Below, piece by piece: positions 8,737 to 16,660 of a stretch of DNA of 64,000 bases. Each line of letters begins with the position of its first letter. The stretch's first letter is position 1. Under the pieces are notes generated by a model, which saw nothing but the letters and a program-made list of their open reading frames with translations, searched no databases and was not told the DNA's origin. This DNA is from Candidatus Leptovillus gracilis (GTDB lineage: Bacteria; Chloroflexota; Anaerolineae; Promineifilales; Promineifilaceae): the NCBI GenBank assembly GCA_016716065.1, contig JADJXA010000003.1, positions 620,001 to 684,000 of the forward strand. The letters are read 5' to 3'. Made by a program: the position numbers and the translations under genes.

Positions 8737-10113
8737 CTAGTCAAACTTGATGTCGGCCCACAGGTTCATGGCGTCACGCAGTTCCGGCGAATTGCGCGCC
8801 GCTTCCTGCAGGGTGGAACCGGAGGAAATCGCTTCGGTGGCGACGCGGTTGGCGGTGGCCCCGGCGCGGCTGCCTTTGGGGTGGCCGTGCGTACCACCGC
8901 CAAAAAGCCAGAAGGCATCATTGCCCGTCAGACGGTACAGGTCGGGGATGTGGTTGACATGAATACCACCAGAGGCCACCGGCCAGACGGTCTTCAGACC
9001 GGCAAAATCCTGGTCGAAATAGATGCCTTGCTGGGTGTTGGCCGGGGTATGCCGTTCGCGCAGCAAGCTGAGAATACCTTGTGTTTCGCTCCAATTGCCT
9101 TCCAATTTGCCGACAACTGTGCCAGTATGGACATGATCACCACCGGTCAGGCGCAGCCATTTGGCGACGACGCGCATGTGGATGCCGTGGTCGCGCTGAC
9201 GAGTGAAGACGGCATGCATCGCACGGTGGCAGTGGACGATCATATCCAGTTCACGCGCATGGGCAAATACATCGGCCGAGGCAGCAAAGCCGGCGGTGAG
9301 AAAGTCGAACATGCACATATCGGCGCCGCGTTCTTTGACAAAATCCATACGCTTCAGGCTTTCAAGGGTAGAGCCGGCCGTTACGTTGTGCCAGTGGCCT
9401 TTGTATTCGCCGGTTTCGACCATGGCGTCTTCGACGGCGTCTTGGGCGTAACGGAAACGGTCTTGCCAACGGCTGAATGGCTGGCTGTTCATATTTTCGT
9501 CATCTTTGGTGGTATCCAGGCCACCCATCAGACATTCGTAGATGATGGTGGAGTAGGCTTTGGGGGAGAGACCCAGTTTGGGTTTGACAGTGCCGCCGAG
9601 CAACGGCCGTCCCCATTTATCCGCCCATACCCGTTCATCATAAATGCCTACGTGCGGGCCTGGGTATGTCTTGACGAGGGCGACAGGGATGCGCATGTCT
9701 TCCAGTCGCAGGGCGTTGATCGCTTTCATGCCAAACACATTGCCCACGATAGAAGACATAATGTTGACGACGCTGTTCTCCTCAAACAGATCCATCGGGT
9801 AAGCGATGTAGGCAATGTCACCCTGAATGTCGTACACCCGCGCTTTGTAAAATTCCAGATCGGTCAACTGATTGGACCAGACCTCGGTCCAGGTTCCGGT
9901 GGACGATTCGGCGGCGACGGCGGCGGCGGCTTCGATCATGTCTGTGGGTGGCTTGGGGCTGATGCGGAAGGCGCACAGCAGGTCGGTGTCTTTCGGCGTG
10001 TAATCTGGGTCGTAATATCCACTGGCATAGGTGCGCACACCGGCGATGTATTTATCGCTCAAATCGGCGGTTGGCGGCTGGGCTGTTAAATTAGGGGCTA
10101 TTGCTTCACTCAT
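8737..10113 (-). CDS. rbcL: RuBisCO large subunit, form I-like without a small subunit gene (form I'-type)
   Basis: This 458-residue enzyme carboxylates ribulose-1,5-bisphosphate. All active-site residues are present two positions off spinach numbering: K177 and K179 (KPKLG), the carbamylated K203 with D205 and E206 (TTKDDEN), H296, H329 and loop-6 K336 (GTVVGKLEG). The SGG and GGG phosphate-binding glycines are also present. The overall sequence is closer to form I than to forms II or III, but it diverges throughout (for example FGGGTHGHPKG for the usual FGGGTLGHPWG). No rbcS, cbbX or cbbR gene exists within at least 5 kb on either side. Chloroflexota form I' enzymes are known to assemble as L8 without small subunits, and this protein fits that class. 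ATG 10113 is chosen because AAGGAG lies 9 bases upstream. Confidence 0.93.
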   Translation of the reverse strand: MSEAIAPNLTAQPPTADLSDKYIAGVRTYASGYYDPDYTPKDTDLLCAFRISPKPPTDMIEAAAAVAAESSTGTWTEVWSNQLTDLEFYKARVYDIQGDIAYIAYPMDLFEENSVVNIMSSIVGNVFGMKAINALRLEDMRIPVALVKTYPGPHVGIYDERVWADKWGRPLLGGTVKPKLGLSPKAYSTIIYECLMGGLDTTKDDENMNSQPFSRWQDRFRYAQDAVEDAMVETGEYKGHWHNVTAGSTLESLKRMDFVKERGADMCMFDFLTAGFAASADVFAHARELDMIVHCHRAMHAVFTRQRDHGIHMRVVAKWLRLTGGDHVHTGTVVGKLEGNWSETQGILSLLRERHTPANTQQGIYFDQDFAGLKTVWPVASGGIHVNHIPDLYRLTGNDAFWLFGGGTHGHPKGSRAGATANRVATEAISSGSTLQEAARNSPELRDAMNLWADIKFD

Positions 10114-10226
10114 TTTAAATTCTCCTTTTTGTGATTCAACCACTCAATGGGAAACCTGGGGCTTGTAAAATGGTGGGGAGAGTTGGCCCAAGTTGGACCA
10201 ACTTTCCCCACCGCCTCCCCACATAG

Positions 10227-11213
10227 TTAACGGTACGGTACGATGCTGATACGCATGAGCGTATCCCAACGATGATAAGACTCGATCAATCGCCACGTTC
10301 CCGATTGGGAACGGGTAACTAACGAATGGGTGACGGCGCCATCCGCTGTGTAACGCACGCCGCGCAGAAAATCTCCCTGGGTGATGCCGGTGGCGGCGAA
10401 AAAGTGGTCATCGCCGGAGACAAAATCGGTCAGGCCAAGTTTGCGCGTGAGGGAGATGCCGGCCTGTTCGATGTTGTGGCGTTCGGCGTCTGATTGGGGC
10501 GCCAGGCGGCCCTGGATGTCGCCGCCCAGCCCGTGCATGGCGCAGGCGGTGATGACGCCTTCGGGAGTGCCGCCGATGCCCATCACCGCGTCTATACCGG
10601 TTTCGGGCAGGGCGGCCATGAGGGCCGGAGCCACATCGCCATCGGTGATGAGGCGGACGCGGGCGCCGGTTTGGCGCACGGCCGTTATCTTTGCCGCGTT
10701 TCGGGGCCGGTCCAAAATAACCACCGTCACCTCGTCTATATGTATGCCTTTGGCGGTAGCGATGGCTTGCAAGTTGTCGGCCACCGGCGCATCCAGGTCC
10801 ACTTTGCCTTTAGCCTGCGGTCCGACAACCAGTTTGTCCATGTAGAAGGCGGGGCCGGGGTTCCACATCGCGCCATGGGGGGCCAGGCCGACGATGGCGA
10901 TGGCGTTGGCAAGCCCTTTAGCCAGCAAATTGGTCCCTTCCACGGGGTCTACGGCCACATCCACCTGGGGGCCACGGCCGTTGCCCACCTTCTCGCCGTT
11001 ATACAACATGGGGGCGTCGTCTTTCTCCCCTTCGCCGATGACAATGATGCCATCCATGCGCACCGTGCCCAACAGCAGGCGCAGCGCATCCACCGCCGCC
11101 TGATCGCCAGATTCTTTCTGCCCGCGTCCCACCCATTTGGCAGCGGACAAGGCCGCCGCTTCGGTAGCGCGGACCAGTTCTAAAGCTAGATTGTGATCCG
11201 GTTGTTCAGACAT
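10227..11213 (-). CDS. glpX: Class II fructose-1,6-bisphosphatase (GlpX type)
   Basis: This 328-residue phosphatase converts fructose-1,6-bisphosphate to fructose-6-phosphate, and often also acts on sedoheptulose-1,7-bisphosphate. Family marks are IIVIGEGEKDDAPMLYNGE (metal-binding acidic loop), VDVAVDPVEGTNLLAKG, the long WNPGPAFYMDKLVVG segment, DRPRN and MGIGGTPEGV. ATG 11213 is chosen over a Met 69 bases upstream because AGGGGAGT lies just before it. It is the first gene of the carbon-fixation operon and is followed by rbcL after 113 bases. The upstream region holds a CRP/FNR-like palindrome. Confidence 0.96.
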   Translation of the reverse strand: MSEQPDHNLALELVRATEAAALSAAKWVGRGQKESGDQAAVDALRLLLGTVRMDGIIVIGEGEKDDAPMLYNGEKVGNGRGPQVDVAVDPVEGTNLLAKGLANAIAIVGLAPHGAMWNPGPAFYMDKLVVGPQAKGKVDLDAPVADNLQAIATAKGIHIDEVTVVILDRPRNAAKITAVRQTGARVRLITDGDVAPALMAALPETGIDAVMGIGGTPEGVITACAMHGLGGDIQGRLAPQSDAERHNIEQAGISLTRKLGLTDFVSGDDHFFAATGITQGDFLRGVRYTADGAVTHSLVTRSQSGTWRLIESYHRWDTLMRISIVPYR

Positions 11214-11253
11214 GACTCCCCTTTTTTCGCGCGCCCCTGTGAAGTGAATAGTT

Positions 11254-11269
11254 TGTGACGATTTACACA
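11254..11269 (-). promoter_or_regulatory. CRP/FNR-like palindrome upstream of the carbon-fixation operon
   Basis: The 16-mer TGTGACGATTTACACA has half-sites TGTGA and ACACA separated by 6 bases. This is one base away from the TGTGA-N6-TCACA consensus of CRP-family regulators. It lies 41-56 bases upstream of glpX ATG, where an activator or repressor would sit. No regulator gene for it is in the window. Confidence 0.4.
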
Positions 11270-11295
11270 AATAGGATAACACGGCCGAGGTTGTG

Positions 11296-11322
11296 AAGAA
11301 ACCCGCAAGCGGGCGGTTCTTG
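11296..11322 (-). terminator. Terminator-like hairpin between the ABC operon and glpX
   Basis: On the minus strand CCCGC-TT-GCGGG is followed by TTTCTT, an intrinsic terminator shape. It would stop read-through from the upstream ABC exporter genes before the carbon-fixation promoter. Confidence 0.55.
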
Positions 11323-11427
11323 CCTATCCATTTGAGGTGGGATGGCCTACCTGACCGGGTAGGTGGCGCATCAATTGTGGTTGTGGCTGAGGGAGGAACG
11401 GCCGTTTGGGGCTACGTGGGAACACAA

Positions 11428-11475
11428 AACGGCCGTCTGCCGGTCAGGACAATACCTGGCGGGCAGACGGCCGTT
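11428..11475. repeat. 14-bp inverted repeat with ACGGCCGT in both arms
   Basis: AACGGCCGTCTGCC (11428-11441) and its exact reverse complement (11462-11475) enclose 20 bases. It lies 38 bases past the ABC permease stop codon, with a third ACGGCCGT octamer at about 11399. It may be a second terminator for the ABC operon. Confidence 0.6.
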
Positions 11476-11513
11476 ACCAATGGTGAACTGGTGAACTGGT
11501 GAACGATTAGCGA

Positions 11514-12347
11514 TTAGCTGCGGCGCGTGCGGACGTGTAGGGCGTACACCGCCAGGGCATACATCGCCACGCCCAGGATGAGGCAGGCGGCGATACCTTG
11601 CGTTAAAACGGCCGTGTCCCAACCGGTATTGAGCAGGCCGCGCATCGCTTCCAAAACGTAGGTGATAGGGTTCAGACGAGCGGCCGTTTGCAGCCAGCCA
11701 TCTAACAATTCCAACGGCACAAAACTGGCCGTCAGGAACGTCAGCGGGAAAAAGAGGAAGCTGGCCCCCTGGGTGGCCGCCGCGCTGCCGCTGCCCAAAG
11801 CCGCCGAAACCGTAAACCCGGCAAAACCTGTACCCAACAATATAGCCAATCCAACCACCACCGCCAAACCAGCAACACCGGTCGCCGACTGCAAACCCAT
11901 GACAGTGGCAAAAGCAATCACCACGCTGGCCTGAATGCCCAAAATGAGCGCCCCGGCCAGAATCGGCCCCAGAAGCAAGGCCGTGCGACTGACGGGGGTC
12001 AGCAGCAGTTTGTCAAAGTAGCCGCTTTCAATGTCGCGCACCATGTTTTGCGCGGCGATGCCGGAGCCAGAAAGCGATGAACTGATGATGGACAGCGGCA
12101 AAATGAAGCCCAGATAGCTGTTGCCACTGAGATTGGGGATAAAAGCGGCCGCTTTGCCCAGGGTAGATTCGTAAATCACCAGGAAGAAGATGCTGATGAC
12201 CAGCGGTGGAACCAGGGCCACCGGGGTACGAAAAATAGTGACCAGATTGCGCCACGTGACCAACATAATTTGCAGCGGCAGGCTGGCCCGGCCATTGGTA
12301 ACTGCCGGGCGGTTAACGATCGGCTGCGTCGGTGCATGAGTTGTCAT
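11514..12347 (-). CDS. ABC-2 type transporter permease
   Basis: This 277-residue protein has six predicted membrane helices after a cytoplasmic N-terminus. It carries the ABC-2 features of a first helix near LVPPLVISIFFLVIYE, a loop MVRDIESGYFDKLLLTPVSR and a late NPITYVLEAMRGLL segment. These are typical of DrrB/NodJ-like drug or lipid exporters. It lies 19 bases downstream of its ATPase gene, so the two are surely co-transcribed. The substrate cannot be told from sequence. It carries several ACGGCCGT octamers and looks native. Confidence 0.9.
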   Translation of the reverse strand: MTTHAPTQPIVNRPAVTNGRASLPLQIMLVTWRNLVTIFRTPVALVPPLVISIFFLVIYESTLGKAAAFIPNLSGNSYLGFILPLSIISSSLSGSGIAAQNMVRDIESGYFDKLLLTPVSRTALLLGPILAGALILGIQASVVIAFATVMGLQSATGVAGLAVVVGLAILLGTGFAGFTVSAALGSGSAAATQGASFLFFPLTFLTASFVPLELLDGWLQTAARLNPITYVLEAMRGLLNTGWDTAVLTQGIAACLILGVAMYALAVYALHVRTRRS

Positions 12348-12366
12348 AGTAATTGTCCTCCAGGTT

Positions 12367-13335
12367 TTAGCTCAATTGGGGTTGAGCGGTTTCGGTTTGC
12401 AGCCGCTGCCCGGTAACGCGCAGGAAAACGTCATCCAGGGTGGGCTGTGTCAGCGTCAAAGAGATGGGATTGAGATTGGCTTGCTGCAAACGATTGACGA
12501 CGGCCGGAATGGTTTGCGCCGCCTGACTCATGTACAGACGAACCATGTCGCGGTCAATCTGAATGGTATCGGCCATGTCGCCCAACTCGGCGCGGGCGCT
12601 TTCGGCCGTCTCGCGGCTGTCGAAGGCCAGGTTGATGGATTCTGTGCCGACGCTGGCCTTGAGTTTGGCCGGCGAACCTTCGATGGCAATTTTACCGGCG
12701 TCTATGATGGCGACGACATCGGCCAATTCGTCCGCTTCTTCCAGGTATTGGGTGGTCAGGAAGATGGTCATGCCTAACTCGCGGTTGAGGCGGCGCACTT
12801 CTTCCCACACGTCGCGGCGGCTGGCAGGGTCTAGTCCCGTCGTCGGCTCGTCGAGGAAGAGGATTTGCGGCTTGTGGACCAGAGCCAGGGCCAAATCCAG
12901 GCGGCGGCGCATCCCACCGCTGTATGTGCCGACACGCCGCCCCAGAGCTTCTTCCAGGCGCACCAGGGCTAACAACTCCTGAGCGCGGGCGGTGGCTTCT
13001 TTGCGACCGGCGCCAAACAACTGCCCCTGCATGGTCAGCAGTTCCATGGATTTCATCAGGGGGTCTATGCCGATTTCTTGCAGCGCCACGCCGGCGATAC
13101 GGCGTACCTGGTCGGCCTCCGAGACCACATCATAGCCGCCGACATGGGCGTGGCCGCGGCTGGGCAGGGCCAGGGTGGTCAGAATTTTGATGGTGGTGCT
13201 TTTGCCCGCCCCATTGGGACCAAGAAAGCCAAAGATTTGGCCTGAGTTTACCCGGAACGAGACATCTTGAACGGCCGTTACCCCGCCCGGATATTCTTTG
13301 CCCAGGTTTTCGACAATAATTTCACGATTTGACAT
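12367..13335 (-). CDS. ABC transporter ATP-binding protein (DrrA-like)
   Basis: This 322-residue ATPase has Walker A GPNGAGKST, a Q-loop in ALQEIGIDP, signature YSGGMRRRLDLA, Walker B ILFLDEPTTGLDP and an H-loop replaced by Q (LTTQYLEEAD), the last typical of the DrrA drug-resistance subfamily. A C-terminal extension of about 90 residues (VTGQRL near the end) matches that subfamily. ATG 13335 is preferred because GGGAGT lies before it. It pairs with the permease downstream. Its promoter overlaps a 10-bp inverted repeat, so a repressor probably controls the exporter. Confidence 0.93.
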   Translation of the reverse strand: MSNREIIVENLGKEYPGGVTAVQDVSFRVNSGQIFGFLGPNGAGKSTTIKILTTLALPSRGHAHVGGYDVVSEADQVRRIAGVALQEIGIDPLMKSMELLTMQGQLFGAGRKEATARAQELLALVRLEEALGRRVGTYSGGMRRRLDLALALVHKPQILFLDEPTTGLDPASRRDVWEEVRRLNRELGMTIFLTTQYLEEADELADVVAIIDAGKIAIEGSPAKLKASVGTESINLAFDSRETAESARAELGDMADTIQIDRDMVRLYMSQAAQTIPAVVNRLQQANLNPISLTLTQPTLDDVFLRVTGQRLQTETAQPQLS

Positions 13336-13396
13336 GGATGGTACTCCCGCGGCCGGCACACCTAATTTGCTGTAACGTGTCGGTCAGACAAAAAGA

Positions 13397-13439
13397 AGCA
13401 TACCATCTATGCAAGGTATTGTCAATATATTGCATAGAT
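13397..13439 (-). promoter_or_regulatory. Promoter with embedded operator for the ABC exporter
   Basis: On the minus strand TTGACA (13425-13420) is followed after 17 bases by TATGCT (13402-13397), a near-consensus housekeeping promoter. An exact inverted repeat ATCTATGCAA/TTGCATAGAT (13405-13414 and 13430-13439, 15 bases apart) brackets the -35 box and covers the spacer. A repressor bound there would block polymerase. No TetR, PadR or GntR gene is adjacent. Confidence 0.7.
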
Positions 13440-13464
13440 TTCGCAAAGATATTGAATATCGTGG

Positions 13465-13528
13465 GGGAGATTGGGAGACTGGGAGACTGAGAGACTGAGA
13501 GACTGGGAGATTGGGAGATTGGGAGACG
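13465..13528. repeat. Eight tandem 8-bp units (GGGAGAYT)
   Basis: Eight consecutive octamers GGGAGATT, GGGAGACT or GAGAGACT fill 13465-13528 upstream of the ABC operon promoter. The type resembles the short tandem repeats of filamentous cyanobacteria. The following 40 bases have TTTGCGACTCTGCGTC-like repeats of the same general style. Confidence 0.85.
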
Positions 13529-13627
13529 AGGTGAAGTGGAGAGGCAGCAAGAGCAGCTTTCTGCGCCTTTGCGACTCTGCGTCACGGCGTCTCCGCGTTA
13601 TATAGTTTTGCTCTTGGTTGGTCTGGG

Positions 13628-14257
13628 TTAGGGTTTGTTATTTTGCAGATACCAGCGGCTGGCTTCGGTGCGGTTAGTAACGCCCAGGCGTTGGTAGATG
13701 TTTTGCAGGTGAAATTTGACGGTGTTTTCGCTGATATGCAGCCGTTCAGCGACTTCGGCGTTGGTGAGGCCCTCGGCAACGGCCGTTAACACCTCCACCT
13801 CTCGCCCAGAAAGCGCCACCATCGGCTCAGCCGGGGCAGCCGGAGCAAACATCCAGCGGCGCGCCGCCGCCGGAAAGACCATTTGCCCATCCATCACCTG
13901 GCGGATGGCCCGGATGGTTTGCTCTGGCGGGTCGGTCTTAAACAACAGGCCATCCGCGCCGCAGCTTAATACGGCGCGCATCGTCTCGGCGTCGGAATAC
14001 GCCGTCAGCACCAAAATACGGGTCTCCGGGAAACGCCTGCGAATCTTCTCCAGCCCCGTCACCCCATCCATGTAGGGCATCTGAATGTCAGTGACAACCA
14101 CATCTGGGGCAAAACGAGCGACCGCTTCCAGCAGCCGTTCGCCATCGGTGGCCGTGGCAATAACCAGGATGTCGTCTTCCGAGGCCAATAAGCTGCGCAG
14201 CCCTTCCAAGACCAACGCATGATCATCGGCAAGTACTATACGAATCGGCTTATTCAT
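13628..14257 (-). CDS. NarL/FixJ-family response regulator
   Basis: This 209-residue protein has a receiver domain with acidic pair D11-D12, phosphoacceptor D57 (VVVTDIQMP) and a conserved Lys near LLFKTD. A C-terminal LuxR-type helix-turn-helix follows (LSGREVEVLTAVAEGLTNAEVAERL and ENTVKFHLQNIY). It is a DNA-binding transcription factor activated by phosphorylation. The gene overlaps the upstream histidine kinase by 8 bases, so the two form a translationally coupled pair. The ABC exporter operon is next downstream on the same strand and could be a target, which is inference. Confidence 0.95.
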   Translation of the reverse strand: MNKPIRIVLADDHALVLEGLRSLLASEDDILVIATATDGERLLEAVARFAPDVVVTDIQMPYMDGVTGLEKIRRRFPETRILVLTAYSDAETMRAVLSCGADGLLFKTDPPEQTIRAIRQVMDGQMVFPAAARRWMFAPAAPAEPMVALSGREVEVLTAVAEGLTNAEVAERLHISENTVKFHLQNIYQRLGVTNRTEASRWYLQNNKP

Positions 14258-14957
14258 AGATTGGCGCCCTTACGGTGATGCGCGTGCCCCGCTGTGGTGA
14301 ACTATCCAGCTCGAATGCGCCCCCCACCAAAGCCACACGGTCGCGCATACCGCGCAGCCCAATATGCTCTTCGCGCTCGGTGGCCGCCGGGCCAGTGAGC
14401 GGCGGCGGCGAAAACCCACGCCCTTCATCCCAGATAGAGAGAGTGATGGACACGGCCGTTTCGTCAATCTGCACCCACTGTTCATTCGCCCCACTATGCC
14501 GGTAAGCGTTAGACAGCGCCTCCTGACAAATGCGATACAAGGCGATCTTCACCGGCAAAGAGAGCGGCGTTTGCAAGCAATCTGGTCCGGCAAAATAAAC
14601 CTGGCAGCCGGTCGTCTCCTCGTGATAAATCAACAGGTCACGGATAATTTCGATAAAATCACGGCGGGCAAAATCAGGCGGCCGGAACGTACCCAAAAAA
14701 GCGCGAATTTCGGCCAGCGCGCCATCCAACAACTGCGCCACGCGGCCCATCACCTTGTCGTAATCGGCTTCGGCGATAGATTCGCCATGGGCGCGGCGAT
14801 TTTGCAGAGCGCTTAGTTGGGAACGGGCGGCAAACAGACGCTGCACCGGCCCATCATGAACATCCAGGATAATGCGCTGCAATTCCTCTTCGGTAATCGC
14901 CAGAATGCGGCGGGCCGCCAGATGTTCTTCTTGGGCCGACAGGGGGTGACTTTCCAT
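14250..14957 (-). CDS. NarX-type sensor histidine kinase lacking a sensor domain
   Basis: This 235-residue cytoplasmic kinase starts almost directly at the HisKA_3 dimerisation helix, with phosphoacceptor H34 in LDVHDGPVQRLF. The HATPase_c domain follows, with N-box EALSNAYRHSG, G1 box WDEGRGF and G2 region GLRGMRDR. No membrane helix, PAS or GAF domain precedes the catalytic core. It must therefore sense a cytoplasmic signal through its short N-terminus or work with a partner. It overlaps its response regulator gene by 8 bases. Confidence 0.92.
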   Translation of the reverse strand: MESHPLSAQEEHLAARRILAITEEELQRIILDVHDGPVQRLFAARSQLSALQNRRAHGESIAEADYDKVMGRVAQLLDGALAEIRAFLGTFRPPDFARRDFIEIIRDLLIYHEETTGCQVYFAGPDCLQTPLSLPVKIALYRICQEALSNAYRHSGANEQWVQIDETAVSITLSIWDEGRGFSPPPLTGPAATEREEHIGLRGMRDRVALVGGAFELDSSPQRGTRITVRAPIYE

Positions 14958-15136
14958 GCTCGAATCATATCAGAGCAGCCATCAATAGGGCAAGAAGCGC
15001 GGCAAATTCATGGCACCCAAGTCACTCGATTTCTGCTATAATGGGGAAACTACTCTCCTCCTTACGAAGTTCCATCCCTTTGTTTTTGATACACCGCGTT
15101 AGACAGCACCGCTCTCGCTCACTATTGGAGGTATTC

Positions 15137-16660
15137 ATGCCTTTAGAACCCAAACTCATCGTCGGCCGATCCGATTTCCAGAGACTTTATGTCTTGCTGG
15201 AAGACCTGTACTTTATCGAGTTCAACCTGGACGTGCCCGAAGAACTGATTGACAGCTATTTGCAGGAAAACGAATTGGAACCGTACAACCCGCCTGGTTG
15301 GGCTGAGCAAATGCCAGAGGAAAGAGCAGCCTGGTATCGTCCACGTCGTTGGGTCAGGGCGAACGCCGGCCAGAATATGGATGATTTGGCGACGGACATT
15401 GTGCGCCGTATTGCGCCCGTATATATGGACGAGATACAGGGGCAGTGGTCGCAGGCAGCGCCTTTGCCGGACGTGTTATTGGTAGAGACAAGGCCGGAGG
15501 ATGCGGCGATGGTTCGAGAAGCGCTGCGGCAAAAGTATGACCTGGAAGAAGTCGAGGGCATGAGTCATCTGTTGGGGGAGTTTTTGTATTTTCTTTTGCC
15601 CAAGAGTGTGGGCGCCGCCTATGACATTTTGGTGGAAGTGGCAGAAGCGGCTGGCGTGACCTGGGTTGAATTTGAGTGGGTGATGTGGCAAGCAGACGCC
15701 TTTGAACCTAGAGATGCGCTTTGGGCGGAACAGTGGAATATGGTGCGGGTGGGCGCCGGCGGCGTTGGCCTTACCGGTTGGGACCTGGAGATCGGCAGCC
15801 CAAACGTGACCATCGCCATCATAGATTCTGGCTGTGATCTGACCCATCCTGACCTGGCATATACGCCGGAAAATACGCATTTTAATGCCAGCCAGGCAGC
15901 CAATGGCGTTCTGGGTGGACCATATGATGCTTCGCCGGTCAGAGCGCATGGCACGGCCGTTGCCGGGATTGCCGCCGCCTTGCATAACAATCTGGGGGTT
16001 GCCGGGATGGCTGGCGGCTGCTCCATACTGCCCATTTATCACGGCGAGAGCAGCGTCGGCGCGGCGGCCAGCATGGATTGGGCGCTGGCTCAGGGCGCGC
16101 GCGTCATAAACATGAGCAACAAGTTTCCGCCGACCGCCAGTTTGCATACGGCCGTGCAGCAAGCAAACCAGGCTGGCATCCTCATTGTCGCGGCGGCCGG
16201 CAACAACAACGTCGCCGATGTCGTTTTCCCTGCCGGCTTCCCGGAAACCCTCGCCGTCGGCGCGATGAACCAGCAGGATGAGCGGCGAACTCTACAGAGC
16301 GGCAGTTGGTTGGATTGGGGCAGCAATTGGGGAACAGCGTTGGACATGATGGCCCCTGGCGAGTCCATCCCAACCACCGATTTACAGGCTAATGCGGGTG
16401 GTTTTCGTCTGGATTTTGGTAGAACATCCGCGGCTGCGCCTCACGCGACCGGGTTAGCTGCCCTGATTTTCTCCCGCTTTCCCCATTTGAACGGCCAGCA
16501 GGTGCGCGAAGCGATCAGCAGCACATGTGAAAAAATCCAACCCAATCTGTACGTGTATAACCATAACCACATCAGACCGTATGGACAATGGCACGACGAA
16601 GTAGGCTACGGCCTGATAAATGTTCAGCAAGCGCTGGACTATGCCGCGGGGCTGCCCTAG
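15137..16660 (+). CDS. S8 family serine peptidase without signal peptide
   Basis: This 507-residue subtilase has catalytic D230 (IAIIDSGCD), H271 (AHGTAVAGIAAALH) and S431 (GRTSAAAPHATGLAALI). The first 210 residues are acidic and soluble, do not look like a secretion signal and resemble no propeptide I know. The enzyme may therefore work in the cytoplasm. ATG 15137 is chosen because GGAGG lies 7 bases before it; an in-frame Met 96 bases upstream lacks one. The TAG stop is part of the CTAG target site of IS copy A, so the element sits exactly at the stop codon and leaves the protein intact. The gene contains two ACGGCCGT octamers. Confidence 0.9.
   Translation: MPLEPKLIVGRSDFQRLYVLLEDLYFIEFNLDVPEELIDSYLQENELEPYNPPGWAEQMPEERAAWYRPRRWVRANAGQNMDDLATDIVRRIAPVYMDEIQGQWSQAAPLPDVLLVETRPEDAAMVREALRQKYDLEEVEGMSHLLGEFLYFLLPKSVGAAYDILVEVAEAAGVTWVEFEWVMWQADAFEPRDALWAEQWNMVRVGAGGVGLTGWDLEIGSPNVTIAIIDSGCDLTHPDLAYTPENTHFNASQAANGVLGGPYDASPVRAHGTAVAGIAAALHNNLGVAGMAGGCSILPIYHGESSVGAAASMDWALAQGARVINMSNKFPPTASLHTAVQQANQAGILIVAAAGNNNVADVVFPAGFPETLAVGAMNQQDERRTLQSGSWLDWGSNWGTALDMMAPGESIPTTDLQANAGGFRLDFGRTSAAAPHATGLAALIFSRFPHLNGQQVREAISSTCEKIQPNLYVYNHNHIRPYGQWHDEVGYGLINVQQALDYAAGLP

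Noticed and set aside
8623..10089. A 488-codon plus-strand frame opposite rbcL
   Set aside because: It is antisense to a fully conserved RuBisCO gene and is His- and Val-rich as expected for a shadow of high-GC coding DNA.
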